Source: Deltaproteobacteria bacterium
GTDB lineage: Bacteria; Myxococcota_C; UBA6777
Length of the DNA: 64,000 bases
Direction: 5' to 3'
Assembly: GCA_002731275.1 (NCBI GenBank)
Contig: PCBK01000189.1
Span: 148,249-212,248 of the forward strand
Positions 18,394-27,588 of this stretch are shown in pieces (within the stretch, counting starts at the first letter, position 1; the number at the start of each line of letters is the position of its first letter). The position numbers were made by a program, and so were the translations under genes. The notes under the pieces were generated by a model that saw only the letters and a list, made by a program, of their open reading frames with translations, had not been told where the DNA came from and did no database searches.

Positions 18394-18930
18394 TGCTTTG
18401 GAGAGGGACATAGTGGAGGATTCAGTGCCTTTTCGCAGCTTGCCATTATTCAGCTGCTTGGTACCATCGTAAGAAGCAAAAATACGTACACTGTCGGCGC
18501 CTGTAAGGTTAAGCTCGCCATTGTCGAACTTCGTGCCGATTACCATAAAAGTGCCTTTGATCGCGAAGTTCTCGTACGTCTTGTCATCGGTGCTGAAAGT
18601 GCCTTTGACGTTGAGGAGCGTGCTATCGATGCAAGCATACGCGACAGGCAGCCAGCTCACAACACGTTGATCGCAGTTGATGCGCAACGTGCCCTCTTTT
18701 TCGCCAGTCGCTTCGGCTTGTTCAAGCTTCAAGGTAAACTTCACCTTCTCGCCACTTGCGTTCTCAAGCTCACCTTCATACGTCCCAAGAATCGCATTTT
18801 TTACGTCCGCACCCTCAAACTCGTACTCCGTCGCAGTTGTCCCGCCATCACCGCAACCGATGTACGGGTTCAACGCAAACGCGAGCACTGCGACCAACAT
18901 CATCGAGGACCACTTTCCAATCATTTTCAT
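18388..18930 (-). CDS. lipoprotein of unknown function
   Basis: 180 residues if the ATG at 18930 is used, which has GAGG 6 bases upstream; several earlier in-frame ATGs would bury the signal peptide. Residues 1-28 form a lipoprotein signal with hydrophobic MMLVAVLAFAL and a lipobox-like YIGC. The mature protein, about 150 residues, is rich in Thr, Gly and Lys with beta-like alternation (GTYEGELENASGEKVKFTLK), a lipocalin- or META-like appearance that I cannot assign. It is the gene upstream of the secreted dioxygenase on the same strand, 250 bases away, with a hairpin between, so a shared transcript is doubtful. Confidence 0.75.
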   Translation of the reverse strand: MKMIGKWSSMMLVAVLAFALNPYIGCGDGGTTATEYEFEGADVKNAILGTYEGELENASGEKVKFTLKLEQAEATGEKEGTLRINCDQRVVSWLPVAYACIDSTLLNVKGTFSTDDKTYENFAIKGTFMVIGTKFDNGELNLTGADSVRIFASYDGTKQLNNGKLRKGTESSTMSLSKAQ

Positions 18931-19115
18931 CACAAACCTCATCTTGTACATCGTAAACAAAACATACGTATCAATCTTTAAGACTGCCCTGCGATATTTT
19001 TTGTAAACGTAGAATGCAAAAAAAATATCGAGCAGACCATAAACGTATACAAACAAAAACAAAATGTAAAATGAATCCCTCTCTTTTTCAAGAGGAGACA
19101 GAACAGCACCGGGTA

Positions 19116-20318
19116 TCAGGACGATGGAGTCGTTTGTGAGGCTTTGTCTTTCGAGGAGGGCCAGAGGAGTGGTCCAAGGACACGCCGCTTCACGGCTTCG
19201 CGCTGTCGTTTTTTATACTCTTCGTGAGAAGCCCGCCCAGAGCGTGTCCGCGCGTAACTCTCTTTGTCCATGATCTGCACTTCATACGGGAAAAAGAAGC
19301 GGATCTCTTCCCTTTCCCCATTCCCTTCGAGGCTGTCGCGAAGAGGGATCGTATCGAGCGCAAGTCCAGGATCGAGAATGGGTCGTTCACTGAGGGCTTT
19401 CGCACGGATGAGCTGACGACAGGTAAACTGGATGGAGTGGTAATCACTTGAGCTGAAGCGGTTGCCCGCCTCAAAGTTCCCCAAGTTAGGATACCCTTGA
19501 TCCTCAAGACTCGCACGTAACGCTTCGCGCTGCTCGTCGAGTGAGATCCGCCCCTCTTCTTGGAGTGCGTTGAGTAAATCGAGTTGCTGTTTAAACAGAT
19601 CGAGATCGATGAGTGTGTTGCGTGAACGACTTGGTTTGATATTCGCGAACATGATCACGTGGTGTAAACGCAAGTAACGCACAACGAGCAGCGCGTCGAG
19701 ACGATCGTGTGTGATCAAACGAATCCCGATCCGATCGAAGATGTCCGTCGCGACATTTTCGACCTTATGCAAGAGTTTCATCATCACGGAGCGACGTGTC
19801 TTTGCCTGCTTGATCTCAAAGTGCGCGAGAGGCACAGCCTTCTCCCCTTTGCCGAGAAAGAGACCATCTGCACGTTCGTGGATATGTCCAGAGAAACGTT
19901 CGAGGATCTGCTCGCGGATCTGCACACCAAAGACGCGGTTGAAGTAATTGTCGCTGTGCGCAAGTGTGTGCATCACGCGAAGCAACGCACAACACCACTG
20001 CTGTCTGCGCGACACTCCCTTCTCGGACGCCCACAACATCCACTGACGTATATCTCGCTCAGATTGGATATACAGGGGAATCTCCAGCGCCTCCTCGCCT
20101 GGAAGGAATTCCTGTGCGAAGAACGTCATGGTCTCTTCCCGCAATTGAGAGAGCTCCTCGCGATGCTTCCAATCGCTCCAGATATATCCGTAAGATTCGA
20201 GAAATTCCTCGGCTTCTTCGAGCGTGTGAACATGCAGTCGCGGCACATCTATCGCCGAACGTCCCCCAATCACCGCATTAAGCGTCGCCCAAGGGAACTG
20301 TATTCTACCTTCAAACAT
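19116..20318 (-). CDS. TIGR04552-like protein with RelA/SpoT-like segment
   Basis: 400 residues, cytoplasmic, no signal peptide. The segment HKVENVATDIFDRIGIRLI resembles the nucleotidyltransferase core of RelA/SpoT synthetases, and overall it looks like the TIGR04552 family known from myxobacteria and Bdellovibrio. I do not see the complete set of (p)ppGpp synthetase residues, so an alarmone role is speculation. The C-terminus is basic (EEYKKRQREAVKRR). Only a weak GGA precedes the ATG. The next gene upstream on this strand ends at 20497, 178 bases away. Confidence 0.7.
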   Translation of the reverse strand: MFEGRIQFPWATLNAVIGGRSAIDVPRLHVHTLEEAEEFLESYGYIWSDWKHREELSQLREETMTFFAQEFLPGEEALEIPLYIQSERDIRQWMLWASEKGVSRRQQWCCALLRVMHTLAHSDNYFNRVFGVQIREQILERFSGHIHERADGLFLGKGEKAVPLAHFEIKQAKTRRSVMMKLLHKVENVATDIFDRIGIRLITHDRLDALLVVRYLRLHHVIMFANIKPSRSRNTLIDLDLFKQQLDLLNALQEEGRISLDEQREALRASLEDQGYPNLGNFEAGNRFSSSDYHSIQFTCRQLIRAKALSERPILDPGLALDTIPLRDSLEGNGEREEIRFFFPYEVQIMDKESYARTRSGRASHEEYKKRQREAVKRRVLGPLLWPSSKDKASQTTPSS

Positions 20319-20496
20319 CGTCCATCACACCATTACACATCGAACACCAACCTCCAAAACACTATGGTGACTGCACATTCCAAACAATTTGTGACAAAAG
20401 AATGATGTCTTACGGCAGATCATGGGAAATTGCAAGCGTTGGATGGATGGAGTGGAGTTGTTGTGGGGAGGAAGGTTAGGCTACACGATGTCCAGC

Positions 20497-21027
20497 TTAA
20501 TTGAGGAACATGCGAACAGAGGAGGCTTCGTCATAGGCATCTTCAAGGGTCGCGATACGCGCAAGAAGCTGCTGGTATCGCGCTGGTTCCTCTTGTTGAA
20601 AGGAGGCAGAGCCGAGACTCGCAGCACAAAAGCCACCACATCCTCCACACGCCATAAAGTGGAAAGGAAACGCCACAAGGCGCTCTCCTTGGCGGCGCAG
20701 TCCCCACCCCTGATGCTCAGGGGCCCGAATTAAAGGCGCTCCAAACACAGTCAGGACAGCCTCTTGAGAGCGATTGACGAAAGGAACATACGCTTCGAGA
20801 AACTCCTCGTAACGCTCCATATGACAGCGCTCGCGAACGTCGATCCAGACGCGGACAGAGGGAATAAAAAACGCCGGGACAATGGTCCCTTCATCATCAT
20901 TGAGCATCCCAGGAGAGTAGCGAAAGCGGACGCCCCAAGTGGTAAAGAAAGTCGCCCATTGGGCTTCAAGCTCGTTGCGAAAACGTGAGACGTCTCTTTG
21001 GGCAGGGATATCGACGAGTGTTAACAT
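20497..21027 (-). CDS. unknown protein with a degenerate PD-(D/E)xK-like segment
   Basis: 176 residues from the ATG at 21027 (AGGGGGA 5 bases upstream). Residues 15-65 follow the layout of small nuclease-like PD-(D/E)xK proteins (WATFFTTWGVRFRYSP, then PAFFIPSVRVWIDVR), but the expected catalytic PD and ExK are PA and DxR, so if related it is probably inactive or binds rather than cuts. A Cys-rich MACGGCGGFCAA lies near residue 130 and may bind metal. It follows the HTTM gene by 101 bases on the same strand and could be the last member of that operon. Function unrecognised. Confidence 0.65.
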   Translation of the reverse strand: MLTLVDIPAQRDVSRFRNELEAQWATFFTTWGVRFRYSPGMLNDDEGTIVPAFFIPSVRVWIDVRERCHMERYEEFLEAYVPFVNRSQEAVLTVFGAPLIRAPEHQGWGLRRQGERLVAFPFHFMACGGCGGFCAASLGSASFQQEEPARYQQLLARIATLEDAYDEASSVRMFLN

Positions 21028-21128
21028 GAGCATCCCCCTGTCTGTCCGGTGGTGAGAAGACATGCAGAGGAGCAGACAAAACGCACGATGTTGTCTTGGA
21101 TACAACCATTTTTGGCCATGATGGCCTC

Positions 21129-22520
21129 CTACGACTTGCGTCGAGCAGCGCTCGCGCTGGTTTGTAAAGGAACGATCCACCGCTTGGGTGCCCACCCACG
21201 AGGTTGGCGCGCAAGATCGACATGTGGATCGAGCAACCGCTGACGTGGCCGACCATTGAGTGAAGCGAATGCATCAGCATACACTTCGATACCAGGATAT
21301 CCTTTGCGTCTGAATCGTGCGGCGAGTTCGTGGGCAAAGGTCAAAATCATGTCTGGTTGTGTGGACATCATCTTGACTTGCAAGGGGGTCAAATACTGGC
21401 GCGGTGAGAGCACCCACCGCTTGCCACTGTTCGCGTCATGAAGGCGAAATTGAACGAAACCGGTCTTCTCGATCAGCATGACATGCCACGCAAACCGAAA
21501 CCCTTCTTCGCGCCAACAGACGTTGCCAGGATACAGATGATGTCGCAACGGCAACGCCAACTGTATCGCAAAAAACACACCAAGCACCACAAACCCAAAC
21601 CGACGCAAAGCTCGATCTTGTGAAACAGATGGAAGAGCCTCTACGGCAGGTGTGTCAGTCTGCACATCAGACCTCCACCACGTCCACAATCTCTTCGGCC
21701 AGTCAGGTTCGAAAAAGATCAACGCAAAGCCCGTCATCATCCAGGGAAACATCCCGATGTAGAAGAGACTTCCGGTGATCGTGTGAAAGACTATCACGAC
21801 CAAATATGCCCAAATACGGGTAGGCCGCCATAGCAAAAAGAAGACGACTGTCAAATCGAAGATCGCCCCACCCCAACTAAACGCCAGCGCGACAAATTGT
21901 GTCCGCATCCACGGACCCACAAGTGGGAGATATTCGAAGGTTGAGAGCCATATATGAAGAGGTTGCCCCATCAGCAGCCAATCACTTTTGAGCTTAGCGA
22001 CGCCAGCAAAAAAGTACACAAGGCCGATTTGCAAGCGCATCGCCCACAAACACCAACGCGGCACAGTCGAGGAAGGCGCAACAGCGCCACGCCAAACATC
22101 TAGCGACGCGGTCCGACCAAGTGGCAACCACAACATCAAAAAACATAGATAACTTACGAGGACATAATGATTGAGATAGTACGTCTTATCGAGCAGCTCG
22201 ACGTACAAAAAACCGATCAGAAAGAGCCCAACACTCCAACGATAAAACAAACCAAGCGCAATGCAGAGCGCAAGCAACGCCAGGAGCGCAAAGTGGATGT
22301 ACAGCCCCGTCTCAGACCAAGGCTTGACCCACGCGAAGCCAAAGTAATCAAAGTGAAAAGATGGTCTCACATAAAACTTGTAAATCCAGTCGTACAGAAA
22401 AAAGCGCACAATCCCCACAAACATCAAGAGACCAAAGAGCACCCGAAGCGCCACGAGAGACGCAGCATCCACAGGCGCAAGAAGATACTCTCTCCAGCCT
22501 TGTTGGGGTGTTGTTTCCAT
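21129..22520 (-). CDS. HTTM-domain protein, vitamin K-dependent gamma-carboxylase-like
   Basis: 463 residues. Residues 15-300 hold the multi-pass HTTM domain (about eight helices). Two landmarks of gamma-glutamyl carboxylases are present: NHYVLVSYL, aligning with the region of human His160, and YFFAGVAKLKSDWL, whose Lys aligns with the catalytic base Lys218. Residues 310-463 are a soluble C-terminal domain. In animals the family converts Glu to gamma-carboxy-Glu using reduced vitamin K; bacterial members are mostly uncharacterised. It is the fourth gene of an imelysin/di-heme/imelysin operon, 48 bases after the second imelysin, so its substrate may be one of those exported lipoproteins. That link is inference. 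Confidence 0.82.
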   Translation of the reverse strand: METTPQQGWREYLLAPVDAASLVALRVLFGLLMFVGIVRFFLYDWIYKFYVRPSFHFDYFGFAWVKPWSETGLYIHFALLALLALCIALGLFYRWSVGLFLIGFLYVELLDKTYYLNHYVLVSYLCFLMLWLPLGRTASLDVWRGAVAPSSTVPRWCLWAMRLQIGLVYFFAGVAKLKSDWLLMGQPLHIWLSTFEYLPLVGPWMRTQFVALAFSWGGAIFDLTVVFFLLWRPTRIWAYLVVIVFHTITGSLFYIGMFPWMMTGFALIFFEPDWPKRLWTWWRSDVQTDTPAVEALPSVSQDRALRRFGFVVLGVFFAIQLALPLRHHLYPGNVCWREEGFRFAWHVMLIEKTGFVQFRLHDANSGKRWVLSPRQYLTPLQVKMMSTQPDMILTFAHELAARFRRKGYPGIEVYADAFASLNGRPRQRLLDPHVDLARQPRGWAPKRWIVPLQTSASAARRKS

Positions 22521-22568
22521 TACATACCCTGCCTGAGCCAGCTTGTAGGTTGTTGGAAGGAGACCCTA

Positions 22569-23705
22569 TCAATCACCATCATTATCACTGAAGGTCACGG
22601 TCACACCGAGATGGGAAACAACATCGATTGAGAGCGTTTGTTCGACGAGTTTGATCGCGTCGTAGGCGGCTTTGACCGCATCGCGCTGCTCTGTGATCGC
22701 CTTCGAGAGAGGCACAGAGATCGCGTCGAGAGCCTTCAACGCGGCCTCTAGCTCTTGCTTGAGGCGCGTATCTGTCTCTGCATGCATATGCGCGACGAGC
22801 GCGCTCATTCCCTGCCCTTTGTTGGTCCCAAACTCGCCGAGGTAGAGGACTTTGAGACCGTTCATAAAGGCTTTGACATGTGCCAAAGAGGAGCCACTAC
22901 GTAAGGCTTCGAGTGCGTCGGGTTTGGGTGTCCCACCATCGTTGTTACCGAGGGGTTGCCCTAGCAGGACGTCTGAGGAGGTGTTTGCGATATAGATAAA
23001 TTCGTTGATGAGGTGATCGACCGCGCGATATTGAGGTCCAATGGCTGCGCTTTGTCCAGGGCTCGTGAAGTTCTCGATCACAGCCGCGCCAGCTTTGCCT
23101 TTCCAATCCGCAAGGATCAGCTCAACACGCCTCACGACACCGTGCGCCACACCGATCGCGAACGCACAACGCTGCTTGCCCTTGGCCTCTTTGATGTCCC
23201 ACAACGCGAGGATATCGTCATCGCTCTTCTCGTTGGAGAACATTAAATATTCGAGCGTCGCGAGACCACGACGACTCGAACCAAGCGCATCAATGGCCTT
23301 ATCATCCCAGGGCGTCGTCTTCTCAAGTTCTTGCTCGATCAAGTTGGTCTTGACGGGCCAGTCGTCGATATGTGCTTTCGCAGATAGGTACATCGCGGGG
23401 CCAAAACGAAACGCTTGCACTTGGCGCCAGATCTTCTTCGTCTCAAGCCACTGCTCCTGCAGCTTCTTTAAACCGTCTGCAGCAGGTCCCTGACAAAACG
23501 TTTTTGTCTCTTCTTCAAGAGCCGTCGCCTGCTTTGAAAAGGCTTCATACCCTGGAATCACGACATTCTTGGAGAGATCGAGAAACAACGTCTCACGATC
23601 AAATGATGACTTTGTATCTGTGCAAGAGATGACACCTCCACAGAAACCTATGAGCACCACACAGAGCAACGAAAAACGAACAAAACGACTTGCAAATAAA
23701 CCCAT
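22569..23705 (-). CDS. imelysin-family lipoprotein (second copy)
   Basis: 378 residues. Signal peptide with lipobox ending VISC, Cys at about residue 28, so an outer-surface or periplasmic lipoprotein. Residues 40-350 match the imelysin (peptidase M75-like) helical fold, with RFGPAMY and a C-terminal AxxIKLVE segment. At the GxHxxE site the sequence is GLATLEYLMF, which keeps Gly and Glu but not His, as in many imelysin-like partners. Imelysins are iron-regulated periplasmic proteins implicated in iron handling rather than proven peptidases. It starts 12 bases after the di-heme gene stop, indicating cotranscription. Confidence 0.9.
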   Translation of the reverse strand: MGLFASRFVRFSLLCVVLIGFCGGVISCTDTKSSFDRETLFLDLSKNVVIPGYEAFSKQATALEEETKTFCQGPAADGLKKLQEQWLETKKIWRQVQAFRFGPAMYLSAKAHIDDWPVKTNLIEQELEKTTPWDDKAIDALGSSRRGLATLEYLMFSNEKSDDDILALWDIKEAKGKQRCAFAIGVAHGVVRRVELILADWKGKAGAAVIENFTSPGQSAAIGPQYRAVDHLINEFIYIANTSSDVLLGQPLGNNDGGTPKPDALEALRSGSSLAHVKAFMNGLKVLYLGEFGTNKGQGMSALVAHMHAETDTRLKQELEAALKALDAISVPLSKAITEQRDAVKAAYDAIKLVEQTLSIDVVSHLGVTVTFSDNDGD

Positions 23706-23717
23706 CAGTGTTCCCGA

Positions 23718-25106
23718 TCAAATAGACTTCAAAAATGCGACAAGAGCGTCACGATCCGCTGCTGGTAGTTGGCGAAATGCCTCTTTAGAGGCTTCACCTT
23801 CACCACCATGCCACAAGATCGCCTCGGCGATATTACGAGCGCGACCATCATGTAACAAGAGTGTGTGTCGATTGACAATCTTCAAGAGGCCAATCCCCCA
23901 AAGTGGAGGGGTACGCCATTCTTTTCCTGTCGCTTCGAAGTCAGGACGGTTATCAGCGAGACCATCCCCCATATCGTGAAGCAAGAGATCTGTGTAGGGG
24001 TAGATCTTTTGATTGGCCAACTCGGGAAATCCATCGAGCTTGTCCGTTTTCCATTGCGCTTTGTGGCACTTTTGACAGCCAGCTTCGTAAAAGATCTTTT
24101 TCCCGCGTTGGACTTCGGGATCTTTCCAGTTTCGTCTTGCAGGGACAGCGAGCAGACGGACATATGCAGTCACTTGATCGATTTTTTCCTGTGGTACTTC
24201 TGGTGCCCCACCGTGCTTGGCGGATTTGCACTCTTTTTGTACATCGGTGCAATTTTCGTTGGGAAACAGGGGTGATGTAATACCGATATCACCGAGAAAT
24301 GCGCCTGCATTTTGTTGTTCAAGATTTGGCTGGTTGGCCTTCAACCCAAAGCGTCCAAGGACGATTTTTTTTGCTTTCACATCCCAAACCATGTTGGGAC
24401 GACCTGAGATACCGTCTTCATCTTTGTCGTCAGGATCAGCGTTCGCGAGGATATCTTTTTCAGCGATCGCTTCAAGCAATCCAAGTCCATATACGGGAGG
24501 TGCGACACGTGGAGAGAACAAGATGTTTTTGGGCATATCGCCAAACTTCAAGTCTTTAAACGTGTAGGTCGGTTTTTGTAATGTATAGGGCGTTCCGTCT
24601 GCGTATTGGCCTTTGATCTCTTCATAAGTTATCTCAACGTGTCCTTCGGGTGGGACGCCAGGGATGGCGTTATTGTTGAGCTGAAGACCATAGCGAGGTT
24701 CTGGATTGGGTCCACCATGTGGGCCTTTTCCGGGGATACTCAGGCGAACAAGCATGGAGAGCATGGGTTCACCCTTTTCGGGGGGACGGCCACGACCGTC
24801 GCGAAGGTGACAAGAGGTGCAGGCTTTGGCGTTGAACACAGGTCCAAGACCATCGCGTTTTCCTGTCGAAGCAGGCGCGATCACCCAGCCGTTGTTAAAG
24901 AAGGAGTTACCCACAAAGAAGGCCGTGTGGTGCTCATCTGTGTGGTTGGGCGAGATGTTTCCGTATGCGTTTCGCGTAACGTCTTCGACAGTAGTAAGGC
25001 CACCAGCGTAAAAGGAGTCTGGATCGAGTGAGTCGCCGGGCCCACCACAACATATCAAACCGAAAGACAACAGCAAACAAAGACTGGATAAAGAGAGAAA
25101 ACGCAT
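23718..25106 (-). CDS. di-heme c-type oxidoreductase lipoprotein (DUF1111, thiol-oxidoreductase-like)
   Basis: 462 residues. The lipoprotein signal ends LICC. Two CxxCH heme-c sites are seen: CTSCHLRDGRGRPP near residue 75 and CQKCHKAQ near residue 345. The C-terminal signature RTPPLWGIGL...LLHDGRARNIAEAILWHGGE is diagnostic of the DUF1111 family, related to MauG/cytochrome c peroxidases. These genes regularly lie between two imelysin genes, as here. A redox role in periplasmic iron uptake or release is the common guess; no substrate is established. Confidence 0.92.
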   Translation of the reverse strand: MRFLSLSSLCLLLSFGLICCGGPGDSLDPDSFYAGGLTTVEDVTRNAYGNISPNHTDEHHTAFFVGNSFFNNGWVIAPASTGKRDGLGPVFNAKACTSCHLRDGRGRPPEKGEPMLSMLVRLSIPGKGPHGGPNPEPRYGLQLNNNAIPGVPPEGHVEITYEEIKGQYADGTPYTLQKPTYTFKDLKFGDMPKNILFSPRVAPPVYGLGLLEAIAEKDILANADPDDKDEDGISGRPNMVWDVKAKKIVLGRFGLKANQPNLEQQNAGAFLGDIGITSPLFPNENCTDVQKECKSAKHGGAPEVPQEKIDQVTAYVRLLAVPARRNWKDPEVQRGKKIFYEAGCQKCHKAQWKTDKLDGFPELANQKIYPYTDLLLHDMGDGLADNRPDFEATGKEWRTPPLWGIGLLKIVNRHTLLLHDGRARNIAEAILWHGGEGEASKEAFRQLPAADRDALVAFLKSI

Positions 25107-25230
25107 ACTGTCACACCTCAGAAGAAGAAAAAACCCCGATATAGAAGGGAAAGAGATATGTTGTTCCCTTACTGAGCAATCCGGAAAACCCTCCTACATC
25201 GGGGAAAGAAAGGAAAAACAGAGGAAGACG

Positions 25231-26406
25231 TTAGTCCTCAAGCTCTGTAACAACTGTAATATTAAACAACTTTGCGACGGCAGCGATCGTGACGGCTTGG
25301 GCTTTCAACGCGTCGATAGCTGCCTTTACTTTTTTGCGGCCATCAGCGCTGTCATCGCCGACGATCGCCTGATCAAATGGGTTGGGGATCGCTTTGATCG
25401 CGGTCACTGTCGCTTCCAACTCGGACTTCAATTTATCCGCGAGCGTGGCGTCCTTTGCGCGGACGAGATCGTCGAGGCTCTTACCGCTTACGCTGCCGTA
25501 CTTTCCGAGGTAGACGTTTTGTACACCCATCGCGTTGTTGAGGATGTCCGCTCTGGTGTTGTCACTGAAGCAGGAGTGCTCCTCTTCTTGGTCTTTTTCG
25601 TTGTAGGGAGTGGTCATACGCTCACCAGCGAGCTCGCCGTTGCTCAATTTCCCCATCCCTGTGAGGATCTTTTTCAAGGCTTCGTTGACATCGCCATTGA
25701 CGAACTTGTCACGGAAATTTCCGCTTGTATCAGGTGTCCACTCTTTCATCACGTCTTGGAAGTCTTTGAGCAAGATAGAGACGACGAGTTTGAGGTATTG
25801 ACCACGACGCTCTTGATTTGAAGCCGTCCCGCTGCCGTCTGTGACGTAGTCTGTGTAAGGACGTGTACCAGGCGTTGTTTCGGAGAAATCTTGTCCCCAG
25901 AGCAAAAACTCAATGGCGTGAAAACCGAGGGAGATGTTCTTCTCGCCGCCCTTTTCATTGGCTCCTGTCAACGCGCTCTCGTCGATCGTGGGGTACGTCG
26001 TGGTGTCGTTGATGATGCCGGCTTTATCGTTATCTTTGACGTAATCGATAAAGTTCTCATCGATTGGCCATGGGTTGATACGCCCTTCGAGCCCACGATC
26101 GTCGTCGATGGGGCCTGCGTAGAAACGATAGACTTCTGTTTGTCCGTATGGATCGCGGACCTTCAACCATGCGTCTTTCGCGGCTTTCAGAGTCGCTTCG
26201 CTGGGGTTGGCCACGAGCTCATCTGTCGCCTTTTGCAGCGCTTTGAGTCCTGTCTCGACTTCTTGATAATTTGCGTATACCAACGCAGCGTAGTTTTCGA
26301 CATAAGCTTTGAGATCAGCGTCACTGCTCCCACCATCACCACACCCAACAAACAAGGGCGCCAAACATACAAACAGGGCCGACACATAAAACAATCTTTT
26401 CAACAT
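25231..26406 (-). CDS. imelysin-family lipoprotein (first gene of operon)
   Basis: 391 residues from the ATG at 26406; the open frame runs 96 codons further but those residues are Cys-rich and unlike the family. Signal peptide LFYVSALFVCLAPLFVGC gives a lipidated Cys near residue 22. The imelysin motif GxHxxE is intact (GFHAIEFLLWGQD), and the sequence resembles IrpA/EfeO-type imelysins. It heads the operon imelysin, DUF1111, imelysin, HTTM. The 124 bases between it and the di-heme gene include no clear terminator. Probably induced by iron starvation in life, but I could not find a convincing Fur box by eye. Confidence 0.92.
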   Translation of the reverse strand: MLKRLFYVSALFVCLAPLFVGCGDGGSSDADLKAYVENYAALVYANYQEVETGLKALQKATDELVANPSEATLKAAKDAWLKVRDPYGQTEVYRFYAGPIDDDRGLEGRINPWPIDENFIDYVKDNDKAGIINDTTTYPTIDESALTGANEKGGEKNISLGFHAIEFLLWGQDFSETTPGTRPYTDYVTDGSGTASNQERRGQYLKLVVSILLKDFQDVMKEWTPDTSGNFRDKFVNGDVNEALKKILTGMGKLSNGELAGERMTTPYNEKDQEEEHSCFSDNTRADILNNAMGVQNVYLGKYGSVSGKSLDDLVRAKDATLADKLKSELEATVTAIKAIPNPFDQAIVGDDSADGRKKVKAAIDALKAQAVTIAAVAKLFNITVVTELED

Positions 26407-27015
26407 CTTAGCTTGTACTCCAACAGGTCTCGCCGATGTGCTCAACACACGGTCGAAGATAGACGTATGTATCCAAACGCTTGCGCACGGGACATACAAA
26501 AAATCATAGGAAAAACAACGAGAACAGGCAGTGGAGGGATGAGTAGACGCGAGTACAGACAACCATGATGAACAAGTGACTTCGAGTATACAAAATACAC
26601 CGAAGCGAGGAACACCAGCACGAAGGCATCCCACAAGAAAAGAAACATTGTCATCAAACTGTTTCTTGTATCTCCCTTGTGAACAATAGACCAAAGGAGA
26701 TACACGAGGCAGTATGGCGTATCAAAAGAAATTCATCGCTGTACTCACGAGATACACAAACACCATCACATCGTTTTGGATGTTGTTCTGCACAGCTCGT
26801 GTTACGTTCTTCACGTTTGTGATGGGCTTTCTTTCTCACAGAGACACTCTGGTAAAGAAAACAAACCACAACCATGAGGTTACTTTGGTGAAATCACCCA
26901 TAGACACTTTTGGGTGATTTCAATTCAAACATATACAGCGGGGGTTTTCACTTGTCAAGGAAAGAAAGTCAAAGAAACAAAGAGGCTGACAACATGGACG
27001 TTTCAAGGAAAAGAC
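26407..27015. other. 609-base intergenic region upstream of the imelysin operon
   Basis: It must contain the leftward promoter of the imelysin operon. A 67-codon plus-strand frame (26714-26917) has a possible GAGG site 5 bases before its ATG and a hydrophobic middle, but nothing else supports it. At 26890-26921 is an 11-bp inverted repeat listed separately. Confidence 0.5.
26890..26921. repeat. 11-bp inverted repeat GAAATCACCCA/TGGGTGATTTC
   Basis: Arms 26890-26900 and 26911-26921 are perfectly complementary with a 10-base spacer. A further GGTGA at 26888 makes a second, tighter dyad with TCACC (GGTGA-AA-TCACC). No T-run follows on either strand. The three GGTGA/TCACC half-sites suggest a protein-binding site between the sigma factor gene and the imelysin promoter, though a weak terminator for the sigma gene is possible. 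Confidence 0.45.
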
Positions 27016-27585
27016 TCAACATCCGCACTGTTCTTTGGACCGTGGGGTCGCGTCGATCACACATCCACGACGATCGAACTCGAAGGCACAACACGCCATG
27101 ATCGAATCACGTAGCGCCTTACGTGCCCGTTGCACACGGGACTTGGCCCCAGACACAGACAACCCTGCTTGCTCCGCGTAATCTTTTTGACTGAGACCTC
27201 GGAGTTCGACATATTCGAGCGCTTCTTGGTAATGAGGGGGGAGATCGTGCATCCAAAACAGCAACCACGATTGCACCTCCTCCTCAAAAGAAGCGCCCTC
27301 AACTTCGCGCTCGTCGTACAACTCGACACCAAGCTCATCCGTCGGTGAAAAGGCAACCTGCTCGACGGCCCGCGCCCCCATCCTGTAGTGATCGATCAAC
27401 GCATTGCGCGCAACACGATACATCCACTGCACAGGCTCATCAGGCATACCGTGCTTTGAGAGGTGGCGATATAACTTGAGCAAAATCTCTTGTAACAAGT
27501 CATCGACATCTGCTTGTGTCTTGATTCTGCTACGCAGAAACGCCTCGATCCGCCGACGAGTCTCTTCCCAATGAAACGTATCCAT
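27016..27585 (-). CDS. sigZ: SigZ-like RNA polymerase sigma factor
   Basis: 189 residues from the ATG at 27585 (a GTG lies one codon before). Region 2 is at about 10-75 (DVDDLLQEILLKLYRHL, QWMYRVARNALIDHYR) and region 4 at about 105-160 (LSQKDYAEQAGLSVSGAKSRVQR). The C-terminal tail MACCAFEFDRRGCVIDATPR...CGC, rich in Cys, is the hallmark of the SigZ group and may bind metal, arsenic or thiol oxidants. It follows the ArsI-like gene directly (TAG then GTG/ATG with no spacer), so the two are translationally linked. That pairing points to a role in arsenic or soft-metal response. Confidence 0.87.
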   Translation of the reverse strand: MDTFHWEETRRRIEAFLRSRIKTQADVDDLLQEILLKLYRHLSKHGMPDEPVQWMYRVARNALIDHYRMGARAVEQVAFSPTDELGVELYDEREVEGASFEEEVQSWLLFWMHDLPPHYQEALEYVELRGLSQKDYAEQAGLSVSGAKSRVQRARKALRDSIMACCAFEFDRRGCVIDATPRSKEQCGC

Positions 27586-27588
27586 CAC

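Noticed and set aside
26714-26917. 67-codon hydrophobic plus-strand ORF
   Set aside because: One possible ribosome site but no family, no neighbour on its strand, and it runs into the inverted repeat at 26890. Not enough to call a gene.
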